DNA of 64,000 nucleotides from CAVYTF01 sp963771435 (GCA_963771435.1 CAVYTF010000029.1:1-64000); one strand, 5' to 3'. Counted from the stretch's first letter, positions 47,920 through 57,874 are shown. Notes: generated by a model from the sequence alone, not told the origin. Made by a program: numbers and translations.

Positions 47920-49618
47920 CGGAAAGCGCCATATCTACGATTTTTAGCTGGAGGCTTTTTTGCCCGTTCCATTCGTTTTCATCAATGGAAAAAATAATAT
48001 CAAGAGGAATTTTTTTTTCAAGCAGGGGAAATTTATCTCTCATATTGAAGCCAATGGCAGTGAAAGTGATATTGTTTTGTTTGATCACGAGGCGAATATG
48101 CTGTTCTTTTATAATTTTTGAATAGCCGGTATCAATTACTTTTCTTGTTATAAAAACGGGGCGCATGTTTTCCGGGCCAAAAGGCTCCATCTGGCAAATG
48201 ATGTCGTAAAAAGCTGGGGTGATATCTTTAAAATTTATTTCAGCATCGATAATTATTTCCGGCACTAATAATTCTTCAGGGATCGTTTTGCTTACTACCT
48301 CTTCAAACTTATTGCTGAAAGCCTGAACATTTTCGGGCAGCATTGTCATTCCTGCTGCGGCAAAATGACCGCCATAACCAAGAAGATGTTCACGGCAGGA
48401 GTGAACGGCCTCATATAAATTAAAACCTGCCACGCTTCTTGCGCTGCCCGCCACAACATCGCCGCTTTTGGTGAGCACCACGGTGGGGCGGTAAAAACTT
48501 TCTATTAGCCGCGATGCCACGATGCCAACTACACCTTTATGCCAGTGCTCCTGAAAAAGCACGGTCGTTTTCCTGTTAATATATATATGATCGCGTTCTA
48601 TCATCGCGAGGGCCTCTTCAGTAATGTTCAGGTCAGCCTCTTTTCTGTCAATATTATCGAGGTGGAGCATTTCTGCAAATGCAAGGGCTTTGTCCAGATC
48701 TTTTTCAATAAATAATTGAACGGCTTTTTTTGCATCGTCCATTCTTCCGGCAGCGTTTATTCTTGGGGCTACTATAAAAACAAGATTGTTGATGTGTATT
48801 TCTTTTGTCATGCCGGCCAGTTGCAGCAGGGCTTTAATACCCATGCAGGGATCAGCATTTACTTTTTGTAAACCATAAAACGCAAGCACACGATTTTCCC
48901 CCGTGACGGGAACTATATCTGCAGCGATGGCAGCGGCGACAATATCGATGTATTGCAAATAAGATCTATCAGGCAGTTGTAGCTCATAACTGAGCGCCTG
49001 CATTAATTTGAAACCAACACCGCAGCCGCAAAGTTCTTTATAAGGGTAGGGGCAATCTTTTTGTTTTGGGTTTAAGATAGCCACGGCAGGCGGTAGTTGA
49101 TTGTCCGGCAGATGGTGGTCGCACACAATAAAGTCTATAGAAAGGTCTTTTGCATAAGAAATAAGCTCTACTGATTTGATGCCGCAATCAAGAGAAATGA
49201 TAAGTGAAAAATTATTTTCTTTTGCGTGATCAATTCCAATTTTTGAAACACCGTAACCTTCCCGATAACGATGGGGGATATAAAAAGCCACTTTGGGATA
49301 AATAGCAGTTAAAAATTGGAACATGGCGGCGACTGATGTTGTCCCGTCCACATCATAATCACCAAAAACTAAAATCTTTTCCTTTGAATTGATAGCTGAG
49401 AGAATGCGTACAACGGCTTTGTCCATATCCTTCATTAACCAGGGGCTATGCAGATGTTCAAGCCGGGGCCGAAAATATTTCTTTGCTTCTTCAAAAGTGC
49501 TGTTGCCGCGCTGGACTAAAATGCGGCACAGTATAGTATTTATTTTTAATTCATTTTGTAAAGATCTTACTTGAACTTCATCTGCTTTTAATATGTTCCA
49601 TCTCTTTTGCAGCATCAA
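47912..49618 (-). CDS. recJ: single-stranded-DNA-specific exonuclease RecJ
   Basis: 5'-3' ssDNA exonuclease of the DHH family acting in recombination and mismatch repair, 568 residues (normal). Metal-binding motifs are GDYDVDG at residues 86-92, LDCGIKS near 143-149, and DHH at 167-169. The DHHA1 part carries GYGGHFAAAGMTM (substrate binding) and the C-terminal OB-like domain follows. The start codon at 49618 overlaps the end of the polyprenyl synthase gene by four bases, implying cotranscription. Its stop codon lies in the last unit of the 21-bp array. Confidence 0.97.
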   Translation of the reverse strand: MMLQKRWNILKADEVQVRSLQNELKINTILCRILVQRGNSTFEEAKKYFRPRLEHLHSPWLMKDMDKAVVRILSAINSKEKILVFGDYDVDGTTSVAAMFQFLTAIYPKVAFYIPHRYREGYGVSKIGIDHAKENNFSLIISLDCGIKSVELISYAKDLSIDFIVCDHHLPDNQLPPAVAILNPKQKDCPYPYKELCGCGVGFKLMQALSYELQLPDRSYLQYIDIVAAAIAADIVPVTGENRVLAFYGLQKVNADPCMGIKALLQLAGMTKEIHINNLVFIVAPRINAAGRMDDAKKAVQLFIEKDLDKALAFAEMLHLDNIDRKEADLNITEEALAMIERDHIYINRKTTVLFQEHWHKGVVGIVASRLIESFYRPTVVLTKSGDVVAGSARSVAGFNLYEAVHSCREHLLGYGGHFAAAGMTMLPENVQAFSNKFEEVVSKTIPEELLVPEIIIDAEINFKDITPAFYDIICQMEPFGPENMRPVFITRKVIDTGYSKIIKEQHIRLVIKQNNITFTAIGFNMRDKFPLLEKKIPLDIIFSIDENEWNGQKSLQLKIVDMALSEE

Positions 49619-50577
49619 TATTCTCTGTCTGTTGTGAATCTTACTAATTCTTCGAGTGCATTTCGTGCTTCACTGGAAGGAAATTCGAATAATATTTGCA
49701 AAGCTTCGTCTCTGTATGCCACCATTTTCTTGTTAGCATAATCAATGCCGCCGCTGTTATGTACAGCATCTGCAACAAACTCCACCTTTGATTTATTAGT
49801 ATTTTTATTTTTTATAATGTAGATAATTTTCTTTTTAAGCTCTGTACTACAGTTATTTAAGGTGTATATAAGGGGTAATGTAAGTTTTTTTTCTTTAATG
49901 TCATTTCCTGTAGGTTTGCCAATGCCTTTTTTTCCATAGTCAAATAAATCGTCCTTTATTTGAAAAGCCATTCCAGTTTTTTCACCAAATGAGCTTAATT
50001 TTTCAATTTTTGTATCATCTTCAAAAACTGAAGATGCGCCTGCTGCACAACATGCAGCGAGTAAGGATGCTGTTTTCCCGCTGATTATGTTATAGTAGTC
50101 GATTTCTTTTAGATCAAGGTTGCGCGTTTTTTCTAATTGCAACAATTCACCCTCGCTCATTCGTTTTATTGCAGACGATAATATCTGTAGTACTTTATAA
50201 TCTTTGTTATCTAGGGAAAGTAATAACCCTTTGGAGAGCAGGTAGTCGCCAACAAGCACCGCAATTTTATTTTTCCATAAGGCATTAATGGAAAAAAAAG
50301 CTCTTCTTTCAAGTGCATCATCTACCACATCGTCATGTACCAAAGTGGCTGTGTGCAATAATTCTACCAAAGAAGCAGCACGGTATGCAGTATCAGTAAT
50401 TTCTCCGCCAAGCTTTGCGCTGAGCAAGACAAACATGGGGCGCAGTTGCTTGCCTTTTCTTTTTACAATGTATTGCATTATGCGATCAAGCAATGGCACT
50501 TTGCTTTTCATCGCCTCCCTGAAATAATTTTCAAAATGCGCTAATTCTTCTTTTATTAATGCCGCAGGCTGTTCCAT
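49615..50577 (-). CDS. trans-polyprenyl diphosphate synthase
   Basis: Chain-elongating prenyltransferase, 320 residues, likely making the C35-C40 side chain of menaquinone or a related quinone. First aspartate-rich motif HDDVVDD at 81-87; second DDLFD at 209-213 in FQIKDDLFDYGKK. LRPMFVLLSAKLGG and KQLRP near residue 45 are the usual IPP-binding region. Product length cannot be read securely from sequence. It overlaps recJ by four bases. Confidence 0.93.
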   Translation of the reverse strand: MEQPAALIKEELAHFENYFREAMKSKVPLLDRIMQYIVKRKGKQLRPMFVLLSAKLGGEITDTAYRAASLVELLHTATLVHDDVVDDALERRAFFSINALWKNKIAVLVGDYLLSKGLLLSLDNKDYKVLQILSSAIKRMSEGELLQLEKTRNLDLKEIDYYNIISGKTASLLAACCAAGASSVFEDDTKIEKLSSFGEKTGMAFQIKDDLFDYGKKGIGKPTGNDIKEKKLTLPLIYTLNNCSTELKKKIIYIIKNKNTNKSKVEFVADAVHNSGGIDYANKKMVAYRDEALQILFEFPSSEARNALEELVRFTTDREY

Positions 50578-50690
50578 TTTAATTTGCGCAATATACTTCC
50601 AAATAAAACATATAGCAATGCAACGTTATCATTTCTCTAAGTGTCAAATAAAACAATGCAGATAATAAAATAAAAATAAATTGTAAAAAT

Positions 50691-50720
50691 TTGGTATTTC
50701 ATTTGCATTGTATAAATTTG
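50691..50720 (+). promoter_or_regulatory. Bacteroidota-type promoter of the OmpA-like gene
   Basis: TTG at 50691-50693 and TAAATTTG (exact TAnnTTTG) at 50713-50720 are separated by 19 bp, the expected layout for the Bacteroidota primary sigma factor. The start codon is 62 bases downstream. Confidence 0.75.
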
Positions 50721-50782
50721 CTTTGAATTTTAACAAAAATCACTAAACAATTCTAATTAAAACAACAATTTAAACCATACCT

Positions 50783-52441
50783 ATGGCTAGCAAAAAGTAC
50801 ATTTTGATTGCAGGTTTATTAGTCCTGCTGCAGACAGCCTCCTTTGCACAAAGTAACAACGCCAGCGATAGCTGGGTGTTTGATTCTTCTAAAGTTTCTA
50901 AGAAGAATATGCCTCAGCATAGCCAGTTTATGAGCAATGCTTATCCTTATCCTGCAAAACCACGGAGTATGTGGGAACTAGGATTTGGAGGAGGTATGGG
51001 TGAAATTTTTGGAGACGTATTACAATTGCCTTCAGTAAGCGGTAGTGTGACTTTTAGAAAGTCTCTAGGGCATGTTATTTCTATAAGAGGTGGTTATGAA
51101 GGCTCCGTATTTTACGGAACTGACAGCCATCCGAGAACTGAAGCAGCATATAATTATGCTTCTACTTATAATCCCTGGAGATCTCTCTATCCTTACAACA
51201 CTCCTTTTTTTACAAGTTATCAGACTAAGGTTCATTCAATTATTTTGGATGCTATAATTAGCTTGAATTCCCTGAGCCGGTACAGAGGTAATCCTAAAGC
51301 TGATTGGTATCTCTTAGTTGGTTATGTAGCTCAAGGCGCTCACGTAGGGGTAGCTGCTTTGAATCCAAGCACAGGTAATGGGTGGGATTTTAGTTCTTTG
51401 CTTACAAGCTATTCTACCATGTCATCAACTGATATTCAAAAGGCGGTTAAGAATATTGAGAATGCTCCACTACATGCAAAATATGATCAGGTTGCACCAA
51501 TACAGAACGGACAAAGGTATTTTGTGGGAGATGATTGGTTTGGGATCAAACACTTTCAAATCAATCATGGCTTGAGTGTTGGTGGTGGTGTAGCTTTTCG
51601 TATTACCGACAGGTATAATATAGGAATTGAACAAAAATGGGTTATTACAGGAAATGATAACCTTGATGGTATAGTGTCAGGAGAATCTGCGGATATTGAA
51701 AGTTATACACAAGTGCGTTTGAACATTAATATAGGAAATTCTGCAACACACACAGTTCCTCTTTGGTGGCTTAACGGAAATAATTATATCTATAACGAAG
51801 TTAATGCCCCTAAACACATGAAAATGCCACCAGTAATACTGCCTGATGCTGATGGTGATGGTGTTACTGATCAATTTGATTTGGAACCAAATACGCCTAA
51901 AGGCTGTCCTGTTGATACACACGGTGTAAGCCTCGATACAGATGGTGATGGTGTTCCGGATTGTAGAGATAAAGAAAAATTGACTCCTCAAAATTGCTTT
52001 CCTGTAGATGCTGATGGTGTTGGCAAATGTCCAGAACCGCCATGCTGCGATTCTTTACGTGCAATGGCTAGTATGGTGAAACCACCAGCATGTGCGATAG
52101 GTAGTTTGCCAAGCGTTACTTTCAAAGGCAGCAGTGTAACAATAAGTAAATCTGCTGAAGCTTTGTTATCCAGCGCAGCTGCACAAATTAATGCTAATCC
52201 GGGATGTAAAGTAAAAGTTATTGGATATGGAGTTTCAACTAAATCTGCTCAGCAGTTAAGTTGGGATCGCGTAAATGCAGTTATTAATTATCTTGTTACA
52301 AAACAAGGAATCTCTGAAAACAGGTTCATATTTACTTATGGACAGAGTGGCGATTCTAATACTGTAGATTTGCAGGGTACTACAGAAGAAGGCCCGAACA
52401 CAGTTCCAGCTCCTCATCCAAACTTAGAAAAAAGAAAATAA
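50783..52441 (+). CDS. OmpA-family outer membrane protein with thrombospondin type 3 repeats
   Basis: 552 residues. Signal peptide at 1-23 (LLVLLQTASFAQ). Residues 60-330 are rich in aromatic alternation (WELGFGGGMGEIFGD, NIGIEQKWVITG) as in outer-membrane barrels. Two thrombospondin type 3-like calcium loops follow (DADGDGVTDQFDLEP, DTDGDGVPDCRD). The C-terminal domain (about 440-525) has OmpA topology (SAEALLSSAAAQINANPGCKVKVIGYG...LSWDRVNAVINYL). The GHTD motif, whose Asp contacts diaminopimelate, is replaced by GYGV while the Arg after LSW(D) is kept, so peptidoglycan binding may be altered. It has its own promoter and terminator. Confidence 0.9.
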   Translation: MASKKYILIAGLLVLLQTASFAQSNNASDSWVFDSSKVSKKNMPQHSQFMSNAYPYPAKPRSMWELGFGGGMGEIFGDVLQLPSVSGSVTFRKSLGHVISIRGGYEGSVFYGTDSHPRTEAAYNYASTYNPWRSLYPYNTPFFTSYQTKVHSIILDAIISLNSLSRYRGNPKADWYLLVGYVAQGAHVGVAALNPSTGNGWDFSSLLTSYSTMSSTDIQKAVKNIENAPLHAKYDQVAPIQNGQRYFVGDDWFGIKHFQINHGLSVGGGVAFRITDRYNIGIEQKWVITGNDNLDGIVSGESADIESYTQVRLNINIGNSATHTVPLWWLNGNNYIYNEVNAPKHMKMPPVILPDADGDGVTDQFDLEPNTPKGCPVDTHGVSLDTDGDGVPDCRDKEKLTPQNCFPVDADGVGKCPEPPCCDSLRAMASMVKPPACAIGSLPSVTFKGSSVTISKSAEALLSSAAAQINANPGCKVKVIGYGVSTKSAQQLSWDRVNAVINYLVTKQGISENRFIFTYGQSGDSNTVDLQGTTEEGPNTVPAPHPNLEKRK

Positions 52442-52468
52442 CTTCTGAAATAGAATCTATAAATAGTT

Positions 52469-52500
52469 AAAGACCGTCCTTTTAAAGGACGGTCTTTTTT
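52469..52500 (+). terminator. terminator of the OmpA-like gene
   Basis: AAAGACCGTCCTTT / AAAGGACGGTCTTT, a perfect 14-bp stem ending in a T run, 28 bases past the stop. Confidence 0.95.
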
Positions 52501-53091
52501 GTAACAGGAATGTTACTAATGATTTTAAAGTGTTCTTTATTTTATGCAAGTTGCGCTTACATAATGTATGTTCTGCTGCGGGAGTGATCGATCGTTAAAT
52601 CTAACCGAGGAAGTTTACATGAATTCACTATTTGAAAGATGTTCAAGAATTGTTTAATAATTGAATCATAACAGGTGATAAAAGATATATTAGAAGGCAG
52701 CATCAAATCAATTTATTTGAAGCTGCTGCAATAGAACTTCATGCAAGTAAAGGGGCAATTAAAAAGAGTAAAGTTGAATTATCGGAATATTGAAAAAAAT
52801 ATGGGAAGAAATAGAAACAGTTTTTCCTCAATTATTCGACAATTCTATGAAGCAACGTAATTACGCAAAATCCTTTACTGGCTTTAAATCCAAGGATACT
52901 TGCAAAAGTTACTGGCTACTATTTTAGCTTTTCAACAAGCTTAGTTACAACAAAACAGTGAGTAGAGTTAAACATGTTTAGCTGATTAACTTCGCCAACT
53001 GGCTAATATTATAATTTACTACAATCAAAAAAGGAGCAAGAAAATTTGGTGGAATAAAGTCTTTAAGTAGCTTTGCAATGCCTAAAAAAAT

Positions 53092-53119
53092 AGGCCCTTC
53101 TGTAAAAACAGATGGGCCT
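53092..53119. terminator. hairpin in the 52-53 kb gap
   Basis: AGGCCC-T-TCTGT / ACAGA-T-GGGCCT stem with 4-base loop, preceded by seven A. It is terminator-like, but the gene it would serve is not apparent. Confidence 0.5.
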
Positions 53120-53240
53120 CTAACGATTGCTTGCCATATGAAAAAGTTATAAAATCAGTTTTACTTGTTTTTGACTGTTCTTGTTTTGTTTAGTGCCTCT
53201 AACGATTTCTTCTAGCGATTGCCTGCATATGAATTAGTTA
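53116..53240. repeat. imperfect direct repeat in the 52-53 kb gap
   Basis: GCCTCTAACGATT...GCNTGC(C)ATATGAA..AGTTA at 53116-53149 recurs at 53195-53240 with an internal insertion. It suggests local duplication. Confidence 0.6.
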
Positions 53241-53367
53241 CTTTCTGATGTAAAAGTAATAACCACTTTGTCCAGTTGCAAAACATCTTTATAATATTTT
53301 GCGTATGCCAAAAAGGAAAAAAAAATATGAAGGCCTTACCACCATTTAATTTCAAAAGATTTTTGAT

Positions 53368-54960
53368 ATGACATCCAACAGGTTTACAGATGCTTTATTT
53401 CAATTAATTTTTTCGCTTGAAAAATCTGAAAAAAGGCATTTCAAATTATATATTAAAAGAAGTTCGGCTAATCAGGACCTTAAAATAGTACAGCTTTTTG
53501 ATGCTCTTGATAAGATGAATGAATATGATGAAAGAACGCTGCTTAAAAAGCTTTCCCCTATTACCAAACCTCAGTTGGCGAATTTAAAATCGCATTTATA
53601 TAAACAATTACTTGCAGCCCTACGTTTGCTGAAAAGTGCTGAAAATACAGATCTCCAGTTAAGCGAGTTGCTTGATAATGCCCGCCTGCTTTATAATAAG
53701 GGGCTAAAAATGCAGAGTTTAAAAATGCTTGAAAAGGCTAAGGAAATAGCTAAGGCCAATCATAAATATAACTATTTGGCACAAGTGATATCATTGGATA
53801 AAAAAATTGAAACACTGCATATTACACGAAGCAGTCTTGAAAAAACTGAAACACTGGTGACTGAAGCGGCGGAGATAAGCAGGCACATCTACGATGTTGT
53901 AAGGCTTTCTAATCTCGCATTACTTTTATACCGATGGTATGTGCAAAACGGACATGCCAGGAATGAGCAAGATGAAGAACGGTTGAAAATATTTTTTAAA
54001 AAGCACCTTCCTTCAAATACTGAAGAAATCTCTGATTTTTATGAAAGGCTTTATCTTTATCAAAGTCATTGCTGGTATGCTTTTATCAGGCAGGACTTTT
54101 TGATGTATTACCGTTATTCCTGTAAATGGGTTACTTTGTTTGAAGATGAACCTGCGATGGTTTCTGTTGAAACCGGGCATTATGTGAAAGGGATGCATAA
54201 CCTGCTTAATGCGCATTTTGATCTCCGTAATTTTAAACAGTTTGAAATAACGTTACATCAGTTTGAAGTATTTGCAGAAACCTCTGTAGCTAAACGACAT
54301 GATAATTTCAGGATACATACTTCTATTTATATTAATAGTGCAAAAATAAATTGGCACTTGATGTCGGGTACGTTTGCTGAGGGGCTATTGTTTATAAAAG
54401 GAATGGAAGATGAGATGAACAAATTTGCCCTGTATATTGATGCACACAGGATACTTGTCTTTAACTATAAAATTGCAACCCTTTATTTTGGAAATGGCGA
54501 TTATGCTACCTGTATTGATTACCTGCAAAGAATTATTAATAATAATGTAAACCTGAGGCTAGACCTGCAATGTTATGCCCGGTTGTTGCATTTAATGGCG
54601 CACTATGAATTGGGGAATGATACCATTATTGAATCATTGATCAAATCTGTATATCGGTTCATGGCTAAATTGAAAAACCTGACGAAAGTTGAAGAGGAGA
54701 TGTTCAGGTTTATCAGGCATTCGTTTAATATCACGCAAAAACAAATGAAGGCGGAATTGGTAAATCTATTGTATAAGATAAAGCATCTGGAGAAAAAGCG
54801 TTTTGAAACTAGGTCTTTTGTTTACCTAGATGTTATTTCCTGGATAGAGAGCAAGATGCAGGGGAAATCTATGAGTGAAATCATAAAGCAAAAAGCTTTG
54901 AGCAGCCATGAAAGGAAATACACTGATATTTTTGAGCATCCTGTTACGGGTGGTAAGTAA
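53368..54960 (+). CDS. hypothetical helical-repeat protein, 530 residues
   Basis: I do not recognise a named family. The protein is 530 residues, cytoplasmic by prediction (no signal peptide) and almost wholly alpha-helical. The N-terminal MTSNRFTDALFQLIFSLEKSEKRHFKLY is followed by an LKSHLYKQLLAALR helix pair and then repeated antiparallel-helix-like segments of about 35 residues (LYNKGLKMQSLKMLEKAKEI, LFIKGMEDEMNKFALYIDAH) as in TPR scaffolds. A basic C-terminal stretch (KHLEKKRFETRSF) precedes the end. Similar proteins occur in Bacteroidota without known function. It precedes a 21-bp array that begins 33 bases past its stop. Confidence 0.8.
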   Translation: MTSNRFTDALFQLIFSLEKSEKRHFKLYIKRSSANQDLKIVQLFDALDKMNEYDERTLLKKLSPITKPQLANLKSHLYKQLLAALRLLKSAENTDLQLSELLDNARLLYNKGLKMQSLKMLEKAKEIAKANHKYNYLAQVISLDKKIETLHITRSSLEKTETLVTEAAEISRHIYDVVRLSNLALLLYRWYVQNGHARNEQDEERLKIFFKKHLPSNTEEISDFYERLYLYQSHCWYAFIRQDFLMYYRYSCKWVTLFEDEPAMVSVETGHYVKGMHNLLNAHFDLRNFKQFEITLHQFEVFAETSVAKRHDNFRIHTSIYINSAKINWHLMSGTFAEGLLFIKGMEDEMNKFALYIDAHRILVFNYKIATLYFGNGDYATCIDYLQRIINNNVNLRLDLQCYARLLHLMAHYELGNDTIIESLIKSVYRFMAKLKNLTKVEEEMFRFIRHSFNITQKQMKAELVNLLYKIKHLEKKRFETRSFVYLDVISWIESKMQGKSMSEIIKQKALSSHERKYTDIFEHPVTGGK

Positions 54961-55506
54961 TGATTTTTTTAAGAATCGGTTCCTACGGTGATATTTATGG
55001 CATCTACAGGAGTATTTATAGCATCGACAGGAGTATTTGCGGTATCTACAGGAGTATTTATGGCATCGACAGGAGTATTTATGGCATCGATAGGAGTATT
55101 TATGGCATCGCCATGGGTATTTGCGGCATCGACAGGAGTATTTATGGCATCGACAGGAGTATTTATGGCATCGACATGGGTATTTATGGTATCGACAGGA
55201 GTATTTGCGATATGTACAGCATTATTGTGCATATGTATAGACTTTTTGGAAGGGAATTGTAAAAATGGTTGGTTTTGAAAATTAAACGACCCCTGATGGC
55301 ACAAAGTGAGACTGGTTAAATTATGAGTGCTAAATATTGGACAAAAAGTACAATACTGCGACGCAAATGAAGTTCCTAAGAGATCCTTCTGCCGGCCTCA
55401 AAAGGAAAGTAAAAAATAAAAAGTAAAAAGAAGAACGGTGAGAGAGGAGAGTCATTTTTTATGGGAGTGGGCGGGTTGATGATATATTTGCAGAAAATTT
55501 GAAATC
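54961..55506. other. 546-bp gap holding a 21-bp array, upstream of serS
   Basis: Most of the first half is the tandem array at 54993-55223. The second half is AT-rich with no gene. The array is open in several frames on both strands only because its 21-bp unit is seven codons long. Confidence 0.7.
54993..55223. repeat. eleven-unit 21-bp tandem array
   Basis: Eleven 21-bp units, ATTTATGGCATCGACAGGAG plus T, from 54993 to 55223. Variants are ATTTGCGG at the start and CATGGGT at the end; the last unit is degenerate. No spacers. Confidence 0.93.
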
Positions 55507-56783
55507 ATGTTGCAAGTTTCTGTACTGCGGAATAACCCTGATTGGGTGAAGGAAAGGCTGGTGTTAAAGAATTTTAAACACCGGAACTGGTGGATGAGAT
55601 CGTAGTTTTGGATGATGAAAGGAAAAGGATACAGAATGAATATGATTCGGTTCAATCTAAAATAAATTCGGCTTCTAAGGAGATCGGGGATTTAATGAAG
55701 CAGGGGAAAAGGGGAGAGGCGGAATCTTTGAAGAAGGATGTGGCAAACAATAAGGAGGGGGTGACTGTTTTGGGAGCTGCATTAATTGCTAAAGAGAAAG
55801 AGTTGCATGCTGCGTTGGTGCACCTGCCAAACTTGCCTTCCGAAAGGGTGCCTACTGGGAAGACTCACGAAGATAATGTGGTGGAAAGGGAAGTGGGCAA
55901 GAAACCGACCCTTTATGCGGGGGCTATGCCTCACTGGGACCTGATAAAGAAATATGACCTGGTGGATTTTGAAACGGGGGCGAAGATAACGGGGAGCGGG
56001 TTTCCTTTATACAAAAATAAGGGGGCGAAACTGCAGCGGGCACTGATTCAATATTTTTTGGATTTTAATACGGATGCGGGTTATACGGAATATATACCGC
56101 CATTCATGGTGAACGAGGCGAGCGCTTACGGAACAGGGCAACTGCCTGATAAAGAGGGCCAGATGTATCACGTGACGGAGGATGGTTTTTACCTGATACC
56201 TACGGCGGAGGTTCCGATAACGAATATTTACAGGGATGTGATCTTGAAAGAGGGTGAATTACCGGTGAAAATGACTGCTTACTCTCCGTGTTTCAGGCGC
56301 GAGGCGGGCAGCTTTGGGAAGGATGTGCGGGGATTGAACAGAGTGCACCAGTTTGAGAAGGTTGAGATAATACAAATAGTGAATCCGGAACTGAGTTATG
56401 GGGCGCTGGACGAAATGGTGGCGCATGTGGAAAAGCTGCTACAATCACTTGAGCTGCCTTACCGTATACTACGCTTATGCGGCGGCGATATGGGGTTTAC
56501 CAGTGCACTGACTTACGACTTTGAAGTGTATAGCGCGGCACAGGAACGGTGGTTGGAGGTGAGCAGCGTGAGCAACTTTGAGAGCTTTCAGACTAACCGC
56601 TTAAAATGCCGCTTTAAAAATGCGGACGGTAAAATGCAACTGGCACATTCGCTGAACGGTAGCTCGCTTGCGCTGCCAAGGATCTTTGCTGCATTGCTTG
56701 AAAATAATCAAACGGAGGAAGGAATTCAATTACCCCAAATATTGCACAAGTATTTTGGGGCTGGAATGATTCGGGAAATATAA
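55507..56783 (+). CDS. serS: serine-tRNA ligase, frameshifted near the start
   Basis: Charges tRNA-Ser; class II synthetase. From the ATG at 55507 (MLQVSVLRNNPDWVKERL) the frame runs to FKH and breaks at 55581-55582, where CACCGG lacks one base (CACCCGG gives FKHPELVDEIVVLDDERKR). The rest is open to 56783. The coiled-coil tRNA arm spans about 30-100, motif 1 lies near GSGFPLYKNKGAKLQRALI, motif 2 is FRREAGSFGKDVRGL, and motif 3 is NGSSLALPRIFAALLEN. Corrected length is about 425 residues. The gene is essential, so the break is probably a sequence error. Confidence 0.94.
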
Positions 56784-56823
56784 CTGCTTTTGCGTGGTTG
56801 ATTTTAATTATTTGGTTTAGCTT

Positions 56824-57816
56824 TTAATCATAGCCTTTAATCAAGTATTTACATTCCTCTAATAGCTTTTCTCGGTTAATGGCTACGGTGCCGACTTCTT
56901 CGCAAACAAGGCCACCAGCGATGTTGGCGATCTCGGCAGCGAAGGCGATGTCTTTTCCGGCGGCATAAACGAGAGATGCGGTGGCGATGACGGTATCGCC
57001 TGCACCGCTGACGTCGGCTATGTTGCGGATGTGAGTAGGGATCGATCTTGTATAATTTCCTTTTTGGAAGTAGATGCCTTTTTCGGAGAGGGTAATGAGG
57101 GATATCTTATGCTGCAGCACTTGATGGAGTTGGGTATGGATGTTTTTAAGGACAGTTTCGTTTATTTCGTCTGTGAGGATATTTAGACCTTCTTTTACTT
57201 CTTTTAAATTGGGTTTGAAAATGTCTACATTTTTGTAGGCGAAGAAATTTTTCCGCTTGGGATCGACTGTGGTGACAATGCTGCTTTCTTTGCAGAAAGT
57301 GATTATTTTTTGAATCAAACTTTCTTTTAAAACCCCTTTGTCGTAGTCTTCAAAAATGACGAGGGCGGGCTGGTAGCGTTTTGCAAAGGAGGTGAAATTG
57401 TTGAGTAATTGTTTGTCGTCTTCAGTTATTTCATGTGTTACTTCGCTGTCGAGACGCATCATTTGCTGGTTGCGACCCATGATCCGTATTTTATTTGTTG
57501 TGATGCGGGCGCTGCTTTTAATGATATATTTTGTGTCAATATGCTGCTGTTGTAAAAGACTGATGAGGGTTTCGGCATCATCGTCGTCCCCAACAACGGA
57601 AAACAATGTTGTTTCTGCCCCAAGGGAGGCGGTGTTTAAGGCTACGTTCCCTGCGCCACCGATGCGCTGTTCTTTTTTGCTGAGGGCAACGACTGGCACA
57701 GGGGCTTCAGGGGAGATGCGTTCTACCTTACCCCACCAATAGGTATCGAGCATGGTGTCGCCAATGACAGCAACTTTCAAAGAAGCGAAGCGGGAGAAGA
57801 GCTTATCAAAATCCAT
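56824..57816 (-). CDS. PfkB-family sugar kinase, RfaE1/HldE kinase-like
   Basis: 330 residues from the ATG at 57816 (MDFDKLFSRFASLKVAVIGD); the longer open frame upstream overlaps the permease gene and is not protein-like. GDTMLDTYWWGKVERISPEAPVPVV and the glycine-rich GGAGNVALNTASLGA match the kinase domain that phosphorylates D-glycero-beta-D-manno-heptose 7-phosphate in heptose synthesis for LPS. The catalytic base lies in DVSGAGDTVIA. The nucleotidylyltransferase half of the E. coli HldE fusion is absent, as expected for a stand-alone RfaE1. Substrate could be another sugar phosphate. Confidence 0.88.
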   Translation of the reverse strand: MDFDKLFSRFASLKVAVIGDTMLDTYWWGKVERISPEAPVPVVALSKKEQRIGGAGNVALNTASLGAETTLFSVVGDDDDAETLISLLQQQHIDTKYIIKSSARITTNKIRIMGRNQQMMRLDSEVTHEITEDDKQLLNNFTSFAKRYQPALVIFEDYDKGVLKESLIQKIITFCKESSIVTTVDPKRKNFFAYKNVDIFKPNLKEVKEGLNILTDEINETVLKNIHTQLHQVLQHKISLITLSEKGIYFQKGNYTRSIPTHIRNIADVSGAGDTVIATASLVYAAGKDIAFAAEIANIAGGLVCEEVGTVAINREKLLEECKYLIKGYD

Positions 57817-57874
57817 TTTATTATTTTTTTGCTTCCGCCATGAAGGCGCTAAGGCACAAAGGAACACAAAGAAA

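Larger units (their letters stand above)
52442..53367. other. 926-bp gap with gene-remnant-like sequence
   Basis: Starts with the OmpA-gene terminator. At 52665-52790 there is a start-less open stretch with protein-like content (INLFEAAAIELHASKGAI), and at 52793-52927 another in a different frame (IWEEIETVFPQLFDNS), which together look like a decayed gene of unknown family. A hairpin at 53092-53119 and a duplicated segment at 53116/53195 lie further on. No intact gene. Confidence 0.5.

Noticed and set aside
54960..55304. Repeat proteins in several frames on both strands of the 54993 array
   Set aside because: Simultaneously open in multiple frames; explained by the repeat length. No signal, domain or independent start.
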